64,000 nucleotides of DNA, from positions 30,844,001 through 30,908,000 of the forward strand of contig NC_134025.1 of the NCBI RefSeq assembly GCF_964204645.1, given 5' to 3'. The notes beneath the pieces were generated by a model. That model was not told the DNA's origin, made no database searches, and saw nothing but the letters and a program-made list of their open reading frames with translations. This document shows, piece by piece, positions 17,566 to 29,100 of the stretch (its first letter is position 1; the number at the start of each line of letters is the position of its first letter). A program made the translations under genes and the position numbers. This DNA is from Tubulanus polymorphus (lineage: Eukaryota > Nemertea > Palaeonemertea > Tubulaniformes > Tubulanidae).

Positions 17566-20500
17566 ATGGCCGACGCTCAAAAGGTAATTACGTTGAACCA
17601 CATTTATTGATATTTACGCTAATCAAAATCTAATTAAATAGTTTCGAAATTTTGGTAACAATTGTGTAGATATTTTGAAGCTATTGAGTAATTTTCACGT
17701 AGATTCAGTTCACTGTAAACTGTTTTCATTTGTTAAATCGCAGACCGGTTTTTGACGTAGTCGCAATAATTATCGACCAAAAACGCCCAGATAAATTATC
17801 AATTTATTTTATATCTATCATATCACCTCTTGTGTATTTTTTTTCTGATATTGATCTTAATATGCTTCACAAAAAATTTATTTTTTTCCACTTCAGTCCA
17901 GATAGTGGTTTAAATCTTTTTGTTGACTTAACTTAAACTTCTCTCAATCAAGCAAAATTAAGACGGCCAGACAGGCTAAGCTAAAGGCGCACATTTGTGG
18001 AGTGGAGGCTTCCTTAGGTCCACAGAGCGCATCATATAGTTCTTTTATATGCTGGTAGGGGGAGGGGTTAATGCCCTATTGATCGGTCTCAATAAATTAT
18101 TCTTCATCTGATTGACCGACGACTAATCTAACTGTTCTTTCTTTCAGCAGGAGGCAGTTGATCTGAAGAATAAAGGAAATGCCGCTTTACAAAGTGGTCA
18201 AGTAGAAGAAGCCATCAAACATTATACAGAGGCAATAAAATTAGATCCTAAGAATCATGTTCTATACAGTAATAGATCTGCAGCTTACGCTAAAGCCGGT
18301 TTATATGAGGAGGCTTTGAAAGATGGAACTGAGACGGTTGCCATGAAACCTGATTGGGGAAAGGTATGTTTGTCTGTAGTCGGTAAACCTGTCTGTCATT
18401 TAGTTTCATGATTGGATATTTTTAAGCAGATCCGATAGGTGCTGCAAGTGTCAAATTAGTCAGTAATCTGTCTGTCGTTTAGTTTCATGATCGGATATGT
18501 TTTAGCTCATCCGATTATAAATAGCTTACCGCCAACGATTATGTAACTAACTAGGGTAGAGAGGTGTTAACCCGCTGAAAATATTTGATGTCAATTTTTT
18601 TCAAGGTTTTTCTTGGTACAGTTTCATAAAAAGATTTTAGCTAAAATCTAAAAGTCTTGTAAATATTGAAAATACGAAGAAGCCAAAAATTTGAGTCGAT
18701 CATTTTTGTGACAATCGACGCAGGTTAAAGTTATTTGTATCTTGTAAGTAGAGATGAAACTTATGAATTTTTGTTTTTGACAGGGTTATTCTCGTAAAGG
18801 AGCAGCACTCGCGTTCTTAGAGCGTTACGGTGAAGCTGAAAAAGTTTATTCCGAAGGTTTAAAACATGATCCTAACAATCAACAACTTCAGGACGGTCTT
18901 TACGATATGCAAGAGAAAAGTGATTATATCTTCGTGTGAAAATCCTTCCTCTATTCAAATCAGTATGAATTAACTGTTTCAATCGTTGTCATTTCAGTTG
19001 GTCGTCCCGGAAACCCATTTACCGGACCAAATTTCATCGCTAAATTACAAAACGATCCACGAACGCGAGATTTCCTGAAGGATCCTGAATTCATAAAAAA
19101 ATTACAATCCGTTCAAAATAAACCGGATCCATCGTAAGTCTATGCTTCCTTAGGGAACCTGATTTGATTCAGTTCATTCATAGAAAAACTCTTAGATGTT
19201 CATAATCTAGATAAGTGAGTTGGTTAATTTCCAAATATCCATAATTCTTTGTCAAATTTGACTCCTGTGATAAAGTAGTTCATTTTCAATTGATGCCTTT
19301 GAACCCAGTGGTTTAAGGACTGTAGTACTCTGCAAAGATAAATTACTATTTGTCTCATATCATTAGATTAAAATAGTAATCACAGACCGTGGAACTGGAT
19401 TCGGATTTTTAACTTAGAATATGTATGAATTATGATTTAGGTTATTACAAGATCCGCGAGTAATGACGGCTTTAAGTGTCGCGTTAGGCGTAGATTTAAA
19501 CAACATTCCCGATGAACCTCCTCAGAGATCGAGTCCACCTCCACCCGCACAGAAACCGCAACCTACATCGGCTTCTACCGAGAAATCTGAACCGATGGAA
19601 GAGGAAGCTTCTGATAATCAAAAACAGGTACGGCGTAAACTCATCCGTCATCGGCGCAGCATCCAGTTTCATCAGCCGTTTAAACATTTCATGTGTTTTA
19701 TATCGATTCATATTTCAGGCTTTGGAACAAAAAATGCTCGGAAATGAAGCTTACAAGAAAAAAGATTTCGAAACAGCGATGATTCATTACGAAAAAGCGA
19801 TCGAATTAGATTCGGGGAATATTGTGTATTATTTGAATAAAGCTGGTGAGGAGAATATTGAATATTTCCTCTCCTCATATTTTGATGATGAAAGCTTCAA
19901 TAAGTTGTTTATTAATTCCGTGTGTTTATATTTATTTTTCAGCTGTGTATTTCGAGAAGGGAGAATTTGAAGAATGTGTCGGCATTTGTGAAAAAGCTGT
20001 CGAAATCGGACGTGAAAATCGGGCCGATTATAAATTCATCGCAAAGTACGTTTGACCTTCTTATTAATTAGAAATATAGGGCTCACAGGGAACTCCTTGA
20101 AGACTCCTCCAAAACACTTTAAATTTAGGGAAAATCTTAACAAAAAAATTTCTGTGACATGGTTCGTTATCGGCAAAGTTATAGTCGGCAAAGAACCCAG
20201 AGAATCTAAGTTTATTTTATATTTTATACCAGTAGCATCACTAAACAAAAACATCTTCAGTTGGAATTGGTATTTTCTCCTTAAATGATCCTTGAAAACT
20301 TGATTTCTTGAAGTACCGATAAGTAAGGTATAAACCCTGATATGATTTGTTTGATATTTACAGAGCATACGCCCGGATAGGAAATACATTCTACAAAAAG
20401 AAAGACTATAAAAACGCTTTGAATTACTATAATAAATCATTATCCGAACACAGGGCGGCTGATGTGTTAAAAAAATCACAAGAGGTACGAAATGAATTTA

Positions 20501-22293
20501 TAGAAATATGAGGAATTGAATTGTTCAGATTTTATTTCAAGAATTCGGTTTTCAGTGTAAAAAGATTATCGACGAAGAAGAAAGATTGGCATTCATCGAC
20601 CCGGAAAAAGCAAATGAAGAAAAAGAAAAAGGAAATGATTTCTTCCAAAAGGGTTTGTTATTATAATAAGATTAATCCAGGTTTAGATTTCTGACAAGTC
20701 TAAGCTAATTTTGGTTCTATAACCAATCTAGCTGCTAAAGAACAGTCCTAAGATTTAAGTCCGTTTTAGGAGAACTAGTGGTTAAAATTGATAACTTTTG
20801 CACTTATTTTCACTATGATTCATGAATATATATATGGTGCAGGGGCCAGTTGCTTAAAAGTTGTTTAGATTTGACCAGTGGATCGTTGACGATTAAAATG
20901 CCATCGTCACTATGCTATTTGTCAGCCGGCTGTTCTTAAATCAACCTTTTAGCAACTTCAGCCCTTGGTTATAATAAGGATTAGTATTAACGGTAAACTT
21001 GGATTATTTGCAGGTGATTATGCTGCTGCTGTGACTCATTATACTCAGGCGATTAAACGTAATCCCGATGATTGTAAACTCTACAGTAACAGAGCCGCTA
21101 GTTACTCGAAACTAATGGAATTCAATCTAGCGTTGTCTGATTGCGAGAAATGTATCAAGTTAGATCCGACCTTCAGTAAGTATTTCACGAAATTGTTTCA
21201 TTCCTAGTTTAGCAGAAACTGAATTAATGAAGGATTTCATCTATTTAATGAGTTATGCTTTTCCATGATGGATCTGGACACGGTAGACCAAAACCTTAAC
21301 TCTGACACTGTTTTAAAAAAAGTTTTTCACAAAAATTATTTTATCTCTTTAATTCATTTCAACTTAAACTGAATAAATGAAGTTTAAATTCTTAGTAAAT
21401 TCTGGAGTTCATGAATTTGAATAATTCCTGGAGTGTAAAACGTTTCTTCTGTTGTTTTGTATGTTTAAAGTAAAGGGATACCTGAGAAAGGGTTCGTGTT
21501 ACTTAGCGTTGAAAGATTCAAATAAAGCACGTGTCGCTTTCATGAAAGCAAAAGAACTGGATCCGACTTGTCAGGTAAAAATTCCTATTCTCTTGATAGA
21601 CACAAAGTTTTATTTTGTTCATCTCGCTCGTCGCTCGGATACATGCCCGGACGGAAAATTATTACTGATATTTTACCATTTTCGATGATTGGTTGATTTG
21701 TAGGAAGCTATCGATGGTATGAGTAAATGTTATATGACGTATCAAGACAACGACCCTGAAGCTATAAAGAAAAGAGCGATGCAAGATCCGGAAATACAAG
21801 CAATTCTTTCAGATCGGGCGATGCAGATGATCTTACAACAAATGCAAGAAAATCCAGAAGCCCTAAGAGAGTAAGTTTAAGTCTTGTTTACGATCCGCTA
21901 TCTGCATCCCATCTGACAATCAAACAATGCGCTGTGCATAACCACCCCCTCCTTCAGACTATCAGCCATCCTTCCATAACTAATAGGAAAATAACACTCC
22001 ATCTGAGCAGGTACCCTGTCCGAATCCGAGGCATCTTTGTTTGACAATAAATTACAGATATAGAGCATGTGCTTATTCCACGTCATCATACGCCACTGTT
22101 TCTGGTCAAACACAAAAACCAAACACCTCCGTAAACATTCTATCCGAATGCAAAGGAAATGAGTCGTGATTTTATATGATGGAAACATTTATTTGATGAT
22201 TGGATTATTTCGTATTTCAGACACATGAATAACAAGGACATCGCAGCTAAAATTGAGAAATTAATGGAATGCGGTTTGATAGCAATTCGTTGA
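17566..22293 (+). CDS. STIP1: Stress-induced phosphoprotein 1 (Hop), Hsp70-Hsp90 adaptor
   Basis: Co-chaperone that holds Hsp70 and Hsp90 together through TPR domains. It has 13 exons: 17566-17583, 18148-18363, 18784-18919, 18998-19133, 19441-19627, 19719-19845, 19943-20045, 20364-20484, 20556-20652, 21014-21175, 21471-21574, 21704-21870 and 22221-22293. TPR1 starts [20 protein letters not shown], with the carboxylate-clamp type motif [12 protein letters not shown]1 region ([16 protein letters not shown]) and a Pro/Glu-rich linker follow. TPR2A ([20 protein letters not shown]), TPR2B ([13 protein letters not shown]) and DP2 come next, and the protein ends [13 protein letters not shown]. This is the complete canonical order. 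Exon 2 has a tandem acceptor (cagcag), so one glutamine may be optional. The donor of exon 3 (gtgatt) is weak. A polyA signal (aataaa) is near 23034. Confidence 0.97.
20842..20964. mobile_element. MITE-like element in STIP1 intron
   Basis: It starts ggggccagttgcttaaaagt and ends ttttagcaacttcagccc, an imperfect terminal inverted repeat of about 18 bp. The interior is also partly self-complementary (gaccagtgg / cgacgattaaaatgccatcg). It is the same family as 53341-53471. Confidence 0.65.
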
Positions 22294-23463
22294 TTATAAA
22301 CCGGTAAGACAATGAAAATTGTGAAAACTACCAGAGATGTGAAACAGATGAATCAATGTATTAAATAGATCTATATCTCTTTCTAGAACTCATCGGACAA
22401 ATTTGTGATAAAAACTAATTACAAAATAGATGGAGAAATGAATAAACCTGAATGTGAAAGTTGTAAATCACTTCACATAAAGTGTATAGACTATAGACTG
22501 ATCGCTTCAATATTCATATGTTGCTTTAACGAATCATCGGATAATGATATAAATATTCATCCCTGATTAGCATTTATTTCCTAAAGATAAAAATATAAAT
22601 TCATCTTGATACATTTATAATGTACTAACGTCAAACTCATTAAAGTCGTCATCCGTTTTTGAGTCAATTCAATAAGCGTCAAGTCGCCACTTGGATAAGT
22701 CATCAACATAATGATCATATCCCAAACTATAACGACTTAAATATGAGTTTGATAAATATATGTTTGTTTGCATACTTCGTATACAAACAACTGAAAACTT
22801 CCTCAGTCAATGTGAACAATGTGTTTATTGTACGTTTCATCTTGATTAACTGTGCAGACAAAATCTCAACATGTCGCGGTGTAAAGACGATTGAATTTGA
22901 AGCTATTATTTCTGTTTTGTCCAGTGCCTCACGGTTATAGATCAGTAGACGAGTCTAATTTCTAATACTACATCATCTGAACTATATGAATTGTGTTTGA
23001 TTGTAGTGTCTGTCATGTGGTGATCCATTTTACAATAAAATTATGTTGAAAATATTGTAATCTGCGATATTTGGTTTTCAGGGAATTCAATATCGAATAT
23101 ATATGTACTCTTGGTCATTCTCTAATCCATCGAAAGTTATAATCTTCACTTAACCCGGCATCAATTACTTCAGATTACCGCGTTCCTGTCTTGACAATAT
23201 AAGTCGTATTACTGCATTGTGATCACGACCCATCCCTAGCCTAGTAACAACTGGCTTTCCTCGCCATAAACCTGATCAATGATCAACTGTTTCCAACAAG
23301 AAATAAATTGTTTATATTTAACTGAATTTACATGAAACATATTTATTTCTATCACTTTATACATATTTACAATATTAACAACACATTACACATTGAACTT
23401 GTTGCTTAGGAACGGAGAAATAGATTCACGATCCAAGATGGCCCCCATCAGTTAACGATCGGA
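22294..23463. other. Convergent STIP1/POLE2 3' region
   Basis: Non-coding DNA between two convergent stop codons. A plus-strand polyA signal (aataaa near 23034) and the reverse complement of one for POLE2 (tttatt near 23341) leave about 300 bp between the two likely transcript ends. Confidence 0.6.
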
Positions 23464-26400
23464 TTAATCAGAAATTCGACTTTCTTCTACTTGTCGCGAC
23501 GCTGGTATGTAAACTTGGAACGAATAATCGCTTCTCGCGAAAGAACCCTAAAACAAACGTAATTAACTCATTATTAATAACTGATTCAGTTGGGAAAATT
23601 CAAAATTTTGAAGAATTTCAACGGCTTACCGGATTTATAACGGAACAGTCGGATTGAGTGACCTTGAACGGATCGAATTTATCGGCGCAGACAATAAGAT
23701 CGGGAAGAGGATAAACTCTCATCGCATTATCAAACGACCAATAAATCGGAGCCACGTGCAGAGGCAGCGGACTCAGGTGACCTTGACATATGATTGTTTT
23801 AGCAAACTGAAAGACGACATAGAACAGATACAGTCAATATTACTCAGATACAACTGGTGGAAATTCATCCAGTTTGGAGATTCTTAGATTTAAAAATAGA
23901 TAGAAATTGTACCGGTAGAACTGAAGCAGATTAAAGTGGTTTGACTAATACAAGGATAACTAACGTGCATGGGTTTGACTATTAGAAGGATAACTTACGT
24001 GCATGGGTTTGACTATTAGAAGGATAACTTACGTGCATGGGTATATCAGCATCTTTAGGAAATTTCACGCAATTACGACACATTTTTGTAACTATATCCT
24101 CTCTATAAACGACAATCTCTTGAGTGCAATATTGAATTCTACATGGATTCGACGCGAAGAATACATTAGGAAATTTATCAGTCATTTCTTGTGTTATACA
24201 GCACGGAATTGGAGGCCTGAAATTGAAAACAAAACCACCTTACGGATATCCAGCATAGACACTCTACTATAATCCAGAGCTGGAATACTAACCGCGGAGC
24301 AATCAACGATGGGCCAGGATCCTGTGGACCGGGTACAAACACAAATTTACTCGATTCAATAATACTCGGAAATTCAAGGATAAGTTTTGTGAAAGTTTTG
24401 AAACAATCTGAAATGATAAATTATAAAGTTGTAAATAGCGAGGACGAGCGCCGCTGCTGAAGAGCTTTAAAATATCGAAAATACATCTTACCTTTTAATA
24501 GTTTAGCGTGATTGCTGCTTCCGGCCGGTTTCGATGTGAAATTACCGGTAAAAACAAAACAAACGGGAGGAACTTCGGAATAACCAGTGAACAATACACG
24601 CAACTTCTCCAGTACCTGCATATACGCAATACAATTCTCATTTACATTCAACAATAACAACATCAGATGGTTTATATTTAATGAGTCTTTTACCTTTAAA
24701 TCGTCCAACCAAACATCGGATAAAAATACGATCATTGCATCTTCATTTTCCTTTTCGATGTTCTGTAGTTTAACCGATGCTTTCACCGAGGTCGCAGATT
24801 GACCTCCGAAAAAATTAATATTTCCAAAGTAAGCCCTGTGTACGAATATAGAGAACATCGTTGACAACACCAGATAGAAACGTGAATAAAATTAAACTCA
24901 TCCAAATTACGACTGTTTGATCGCTTCACCTCGTGGTTTTAGCCGGTTCCGGAGGCGGGAATCCAAATGCGGTTACGTGAAAAATCTCGTCTTCATACCA
25001 GCCTTCGGCTAATACAAAACAATTCTCCGTAAATAAACCGCTATGAAAATTCTAACATTCGTCAAGAAATGAAATCAAAACCATCTGAATCTGTGAAATA
25101 TGTTTAAAATTATTAAAAGGATACGGCTTGTTTCAGATCTAATTGTACAGCACCAGTTGGATCCTCTAAAAACCATTTACCCTGTAATTCATACATAATC
25201 AATGTTCAGTATCTAAAAATCTCTAGAGAAACATCACAGAATATTGGAATAAATTGCTAGTATTTTTACCTCTTTCATCTGAGTGAGCATTCCTAGAGAA
25301 ATAATCTCTCCAAGTTTAGCAGAACTTCCTAACAAATATTCAATCGGTTGTAACTAAAATGATGAAATATGAAAGACACCTGAAACCAGGTAAAATAGAC
25401 AGCGTATCGAAGTTATCCCTAAGGATAAGTCCTTAACTCAGAACTGTGATGATACTGATACAGGTATCTACCTTGAATTTTTTACTCTGCTCAGATGCGT
25501 GTGTTCCTGGTATCGGTGGGGTGAATAGATCATGGCGTGAAGTCCTCTGAAAATGCAAGAGAAAATCATTTAATTAGTGAAGTTTCTCCACTGTCTTCTA
25601 ACTGAAAAGCTGGAAACCATATTTACTTGAAGTAAAACTGCATATCTCTCCTTGAATAAAGACGTTTTTGCTTTTGCATCTCCATATAAACCTGGTACCT
25701 GAACGCCTAGCATCTTCTCCCTATCAATTAAAAATCATATACTGGAACCAGTTGATCAAACACTGGTTTCAAACTGTATCAATGAGTAACCGGTGCAGGG
25801 TGTAGTACACTGTAATAGTAAAACTTACTTGATGAATTTTTTCCGATCTGGATTATACAGAAAACGTGGAATCTCAAAAGCATCGATTACAGAAAATATT
25901 TTATCACTGAAATATAGAACAATGATTGAAAGGTATGAATCTGATGGAAGATACGGAACCACGTGATGCTTTATACAGATACCTCTCTTCATCCTGTTCT
26001 GCATTACATTCTTCAATAGCGATCTCACATATTGATTTATCAATCATAGTCGATGATACTATAAAACAATTTCAATGAGGAAGCAAGTAGAATACTCAGC
26101 AGGGACAGGGAGGGAGGGTCACGATAGGTAGAACACAATATCCGTGTTGACGCGATGAGGAGAGAATCCCACAATGATAATAAAAAGTCCGAAAATGAAA
26201 CTTATTCCTGAAGATGACTATTAGGATATAGTCGAAACGTTGAAATAAACTACTATCTCGAAGTTTCATTTTCGGACTTTTTATTATCATTGTGGGATTC
26301 TCTCCTCAGGGAGGGAGGGTTTTGGCCCGGGGGTGGTGGGGTAGAAAGACTCACATTGCTGTTTTTGAATTGCTTCGATAATTCGATCAAGGTTTTCCAC

Positions 26401-26674
26401 TTGTTGGACTTCATTGAATGGTGTTAAAACTTCAACAATATATTTGGTAGCGTCGCTTAAAAAATCAATAAGTTCACACTTTTGGCATTCGATTCATCAT
26501 ACAATAAATTTTGATTGATTAATAAATCATTGCTTGTACCAATCTAAACGCAGTATTTCTATTCACATTTAACAAAGTATTTGAAACGATCAATATAAAA
26601 CATGACACGAACCTCCTCAGTGTAAATCCATGCATTTTAAAGCAAGAAGACACCTTACTTCTAAAACTAGACAT
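23464..26674 (-). CDS. POLE2: DNA polymerase epsilon subunit 2 (B subunit)
   Basis: Accessory B subunit of the leading-strand replicative polymerase: an OB fold plus an inactive calcineurin-like phosphoesterase fold. The model has about 15 exons. The start is at 26674 ([20 protein letters not shown]). Next come [20 protein letters not shown] (N-terminal domain), [19 protein letters not shown] and [17 protein letters not shown] (core). The C-terminal exons read [40 protein letters not shown] and [18 protein letters not shown], ending RISD. All are strongly diagnostic of POLE2. A 34-bp tandem triplication copies the splice donor of the exon ending at 24033. A foldback element lies in an early intron (26157-26307). 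Confidence 0.95.
23939..24045. repeat. 34-bp tandem repeat duplicating a POLE2 splice donor
   Basis: Three copies of gataacttacgtgcatgggt with the following bases, spaced exactly 34 bp. On the minus strand each carries catgcac followed by a donor: gtaagt at 24033 and 23999, gttagt (weaker) at 23965. Only the first keeps the frame simply, because 34 is not a multiple of three. Confidence 0.88.
26157..26307. repeat. Foldback element with 47-bp perfect arms
   Basis: The arm at 26157-26203 is repeated exactly in reverse complement at 26261-26307, separated by a 57-nt loop. The loop contains cctgaagatgactattagga then tatagtcgaaacgtt. Here gactat/atagtc can pair, leaving a CUGAAGA and a GAAAC on either side of the stem, similar to the conserved core of a hammerhead ribozyme. 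It lies in a POLE2 intron. The element class is not identified. Confidence 0.75.
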
Positions 26675-27251
26675 CTTCGAATGTTTGTAAGGCCCGCGCC
26701 ACGGTCCCGGCCCGCGTTGTTAGGTGAGAGTCCATGTACGTATTTTATGGCAGCCGAACAACTCGCTTCTCTGTGCGGCCTTTGTTGTCGAATCTAGACT
26801 GGTTGCCCGTCCCATAATTGAAGATAGAGACCGGTAACCAGTCTAGTGTCGAATCCTTTCAACGAAATAAAACAGCGTGGACCCGCCTCAAATGGTTTCA
26901 GGGGTCTGCAATACGACCCCTAAAGTTGTCTCTTTTCCCTTTGTCTCGACCCGATTTTTGAATCAGATCGACGGCACCGCGGGGGTCTCGGTTAGCCGGG
27001 GCGGTCGGGGTCATGGAAACATTTTTACCGATTTCAAGAACATTACTAAGAAAAAATACTACAAGTAAAAACTGAAGATTCGACAACAATAAAGTCTTTT
27101 TTTTGTGAGAAACAGTGAAACTCGGCACGTTTACCTCCGTTGAGACGATTATGACGCCTGATACGATAGAAAACAGGCTTCGGGGCGGCACGGCCTGAAA
27201 GAGAGAATCGTGTCTCGACCTTATGCGAAAATGAGTTGACATTTTATTTGA
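26675..27251. other. Intergenic, start of segmental duplication region
   Basis: GC-richer DNA upstream of POLE2. The stretch at about 26692-26790 (cccgcgttgttagg and neighbours) is similar to 30118-30210, so the duplicated segment probably begins here. No gene recognised: open frames on both strands (26877-27068 and 26898-27242) overlap antisense and resemble no known protein. Confidence 0.45.
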
Positions 27252-27425
27252 TCACGTCGCTTTTCGTTGACATCGGTCTCGCAAAAGTTTCAGAGCTGTC
27301 TTTCTAAACGAACTATTTACAATACAGCACAAGAAAAAGTTAGACGAATAATTCAAGGGTGGAAAAAGCGCGAAGTTCAGTGTTTCAAAATACCAATAAT
27401 TGCGCGGAATAGGAGGCCAAGACTT
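27252..27425 (-). pseudogene. GPCR C-terminal fragment
   Basis: About 57 codons in one open frame, reading IPRNYWYFETLNFALFPPLN, then NYSSNFFLCCIVNSSFRK, and ending DRCQRKAT with a TGA at 27252-27254. It matches TM7 and the cytoplasmic tail of the three GPCRs in this window; CIVNSS is shared with the gene at 45117. The similarity stops abruptly at about 27425, where the sequence shared with 30475 begins, so the rest of the gene is missing. A 5'-truncated duplicate is the simplest reading. Confidence 0.8.
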
Positions 27426-27941
27426 GGGCTCGCGTGGCCATGCTGTGTCATATCATTGCTCAAAGGCACATCCCGCGGCGGCTTCAGCCCGCTAGTAGAG
27501 CCGAATATCGCGCGGGTGCCCGGCGTTTGTAACTGGGCAGCGCTCTGGAATCACGGTCCAATTTTGGTTGTTCAAACCTTATTATGCTTTAAGCCTCTAC
27601 AAAAAATCAATGATTGACATTCCGAATTCATGTCACATGTATGTCAGGTGTTAAAAATTCAGTTACTGTTATTTCAGAAACTTCGACGCGCACGGCGAGT
27701 TTCTAGTCAGGTGGTGTGGGGTGGTTTCATTGGATCACTTTCACTTAATCAAAACCTTTATTGAAATAGAACAAAACTGAGGACCGAATACTTCTATCAA
27801 ATTTTTCTTTTGTGTGTGAAATACAACCATAGACTCTAAAACAATTCACAATCAACCTACGTAGTAGCTCACAACGTAAATCACAACTTACAATTAGTAA
27901 ATTATAAATAATCACAAATAAAGACGATGAGTTAGGCGAGT

Positions 27942-29003
27942 TCATTTGTTGACCACTTCATTTCGTTGACATCGGTCTCGTATTAGTTTCAGAGCTGTTT
28001 TCCTAAACGCATCATTCACAATACAGTACAGGAAAAAATTAGATGCAGAATTCAACATAGGAAAAAAGGCGCTGACAATTGCACGGAAATACCACCAATT
28101 AGCTGGTAAGGAAGGTAAAGACTTGAAAGTTGATCGCATGTGATTATATACCGTCGCGATAGAGCCGGGTGTTTCAAAAAAAATAAACACCAACACAACC
28201 GATATCGCCATTTTAGTAGCTTTGATATCAATATTTCTATTTTTATCCTCACCCCCGTGTGAGGTGAAATCTTCTTTACGTTTAGCCTGAATTTGTCGCA
28301 GTTTTACTATCATAATTGTATTGAAAATAATCATTATTGTAATCGGTATGTATTCTTTGATAATTGGTCCATAAACAGAAGTCACATTTGATATAGTTTT
28401 CGATTGTGTTCCACTTTTACTACGGATGCGATCCGAGCATTCGCCCCTATCATAATGAACTCCATCAATGGTAGCAAAATATGGCGATTCAATCAGTCCA
28501 AAGAACACGAAGCCTACAATTATTAAGACATTGATTCGAAATCTTGTAATAGCTCTTTTGGCAAAAAATGGAAATAGAATCGATAAAGTTCGTTGTACGA
28601 CGACACCGACAGTTATCCAGTTGCGTGTTATTTGAGATGCATAACGTGGAATGCGTGCTATTAGAGAAATCCACGGCAAATCCCCGGGCCTACTAAAACC
28701 AGCGAGTCCATAATTTCCTCGTATTAGCCATGCTAGTATGATTCGCACTGGTCCTTGTATCGCGCGCCAGATCAAAAACATGATGTCCATAATAGCCAAA
28801 CAGCGTAAAAGATAAAACGAGATGTAAGTTGAACTCAATACATTTAATGTAACGACAATTAAACTGTTTAACGGAACGCCGAATAACATGACGAAGATGG
28901 ATGACACGTGCATAGATACTGTGTATGTGTTCTGGAATGTAAAATCCCAACATTTATCGTGTTCCGATGAGACATCGGATTGAGTCGTCAAGTTTCCGTC
29001 CAT
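27942..29003 (-). CDS. Rhodopsin-class orphan GPCR, copy A
   Basis: A 353-residue protein without introns. Seven hydrophobic segments are visible. TM1 is around FGVPLNSLIVVTLN and TM2 around YLLRCLAIMDIMFLIW. TM3 ends in VVVQRTLSILFPFFAKR, where the usual D/ERY is replaced by QRT. TM5 is around YIPITIMIIFNTIMIVKLRQ, followed by a basic third loop (QAKRKEDF). TM6 (MAISVVLVFIFFETP) lacks the CWxP motif. TM7 reads LNSASNFFLYCIVN in place of NPxxY. The extracellular N-terminus has an NLT glycosylation site. The pattern is that of invertebrate FMRFamide-receptor-like orphans with a peptide or amine ligand; the ligand cannot be told. It differs from copy B at very few residues. Confidence 0.88.
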   Translation of the reverse strand: MDGNLTTQSDVSSEHDKCWDFTFQNTYTVSMHVSSIFVMLFGVPLNSLIVVTLNVLSSTYISFYLLRCLAIMDIMFLIWRAIQGPVRIILAWLIRGNYGLAGFSRPGDLPWISLIARIPRYASQITRNWITVGVVVQRTLSILFPFFAKRAITRFRINVLIIVGFVFFGLIESPYFATIDGVHYDRGECSDRIRSKSGTQSKTISNVTSVYGPIIKEYIPITIMIIFNTIMIVKLRQIQAKRKEDFTSHGGEDKNRNIDIKATKMAISVVLVFIFFETPGSIATVYNHMRSTFKSLPSLPANWWYFRAIVSAFFPMLNSASNFFLYCIVNDAFRKTALKLIRDRCQRNEVVNK

Positions 29004-29100
29004 AGGAGCGGATGATGTCGCCGTCCGATCTACTCTGCGCGCGAGAGAAATAGATTGTGTCTGGTGTCGACCGAACCATAATTAGCGGCTGCAGCGATAT
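29004..29100 (-). promoter_or_regulatory. Conserved GPCR 5' flank, copy A
   Basis: Just upstream of the ATG are gagcggatgatg, tccgatctactct, gcgagagaaatagatt, tgtctggtgtcgacc and aattagcggctgcag. The same words in the same order precede the GPCR genes ending at 32074 and 46223. This is probably a shared 5' UTR and core promoter. Confidence 0.65.

Noticed and set aside
27430-27620. Plus-strand frame LAWPCCVISLLKGTSRGGFS, conserved in both duplicate copies
   Set aside because: Conservation is explained by the recent duplication. No domain, start context or splice partner was found.
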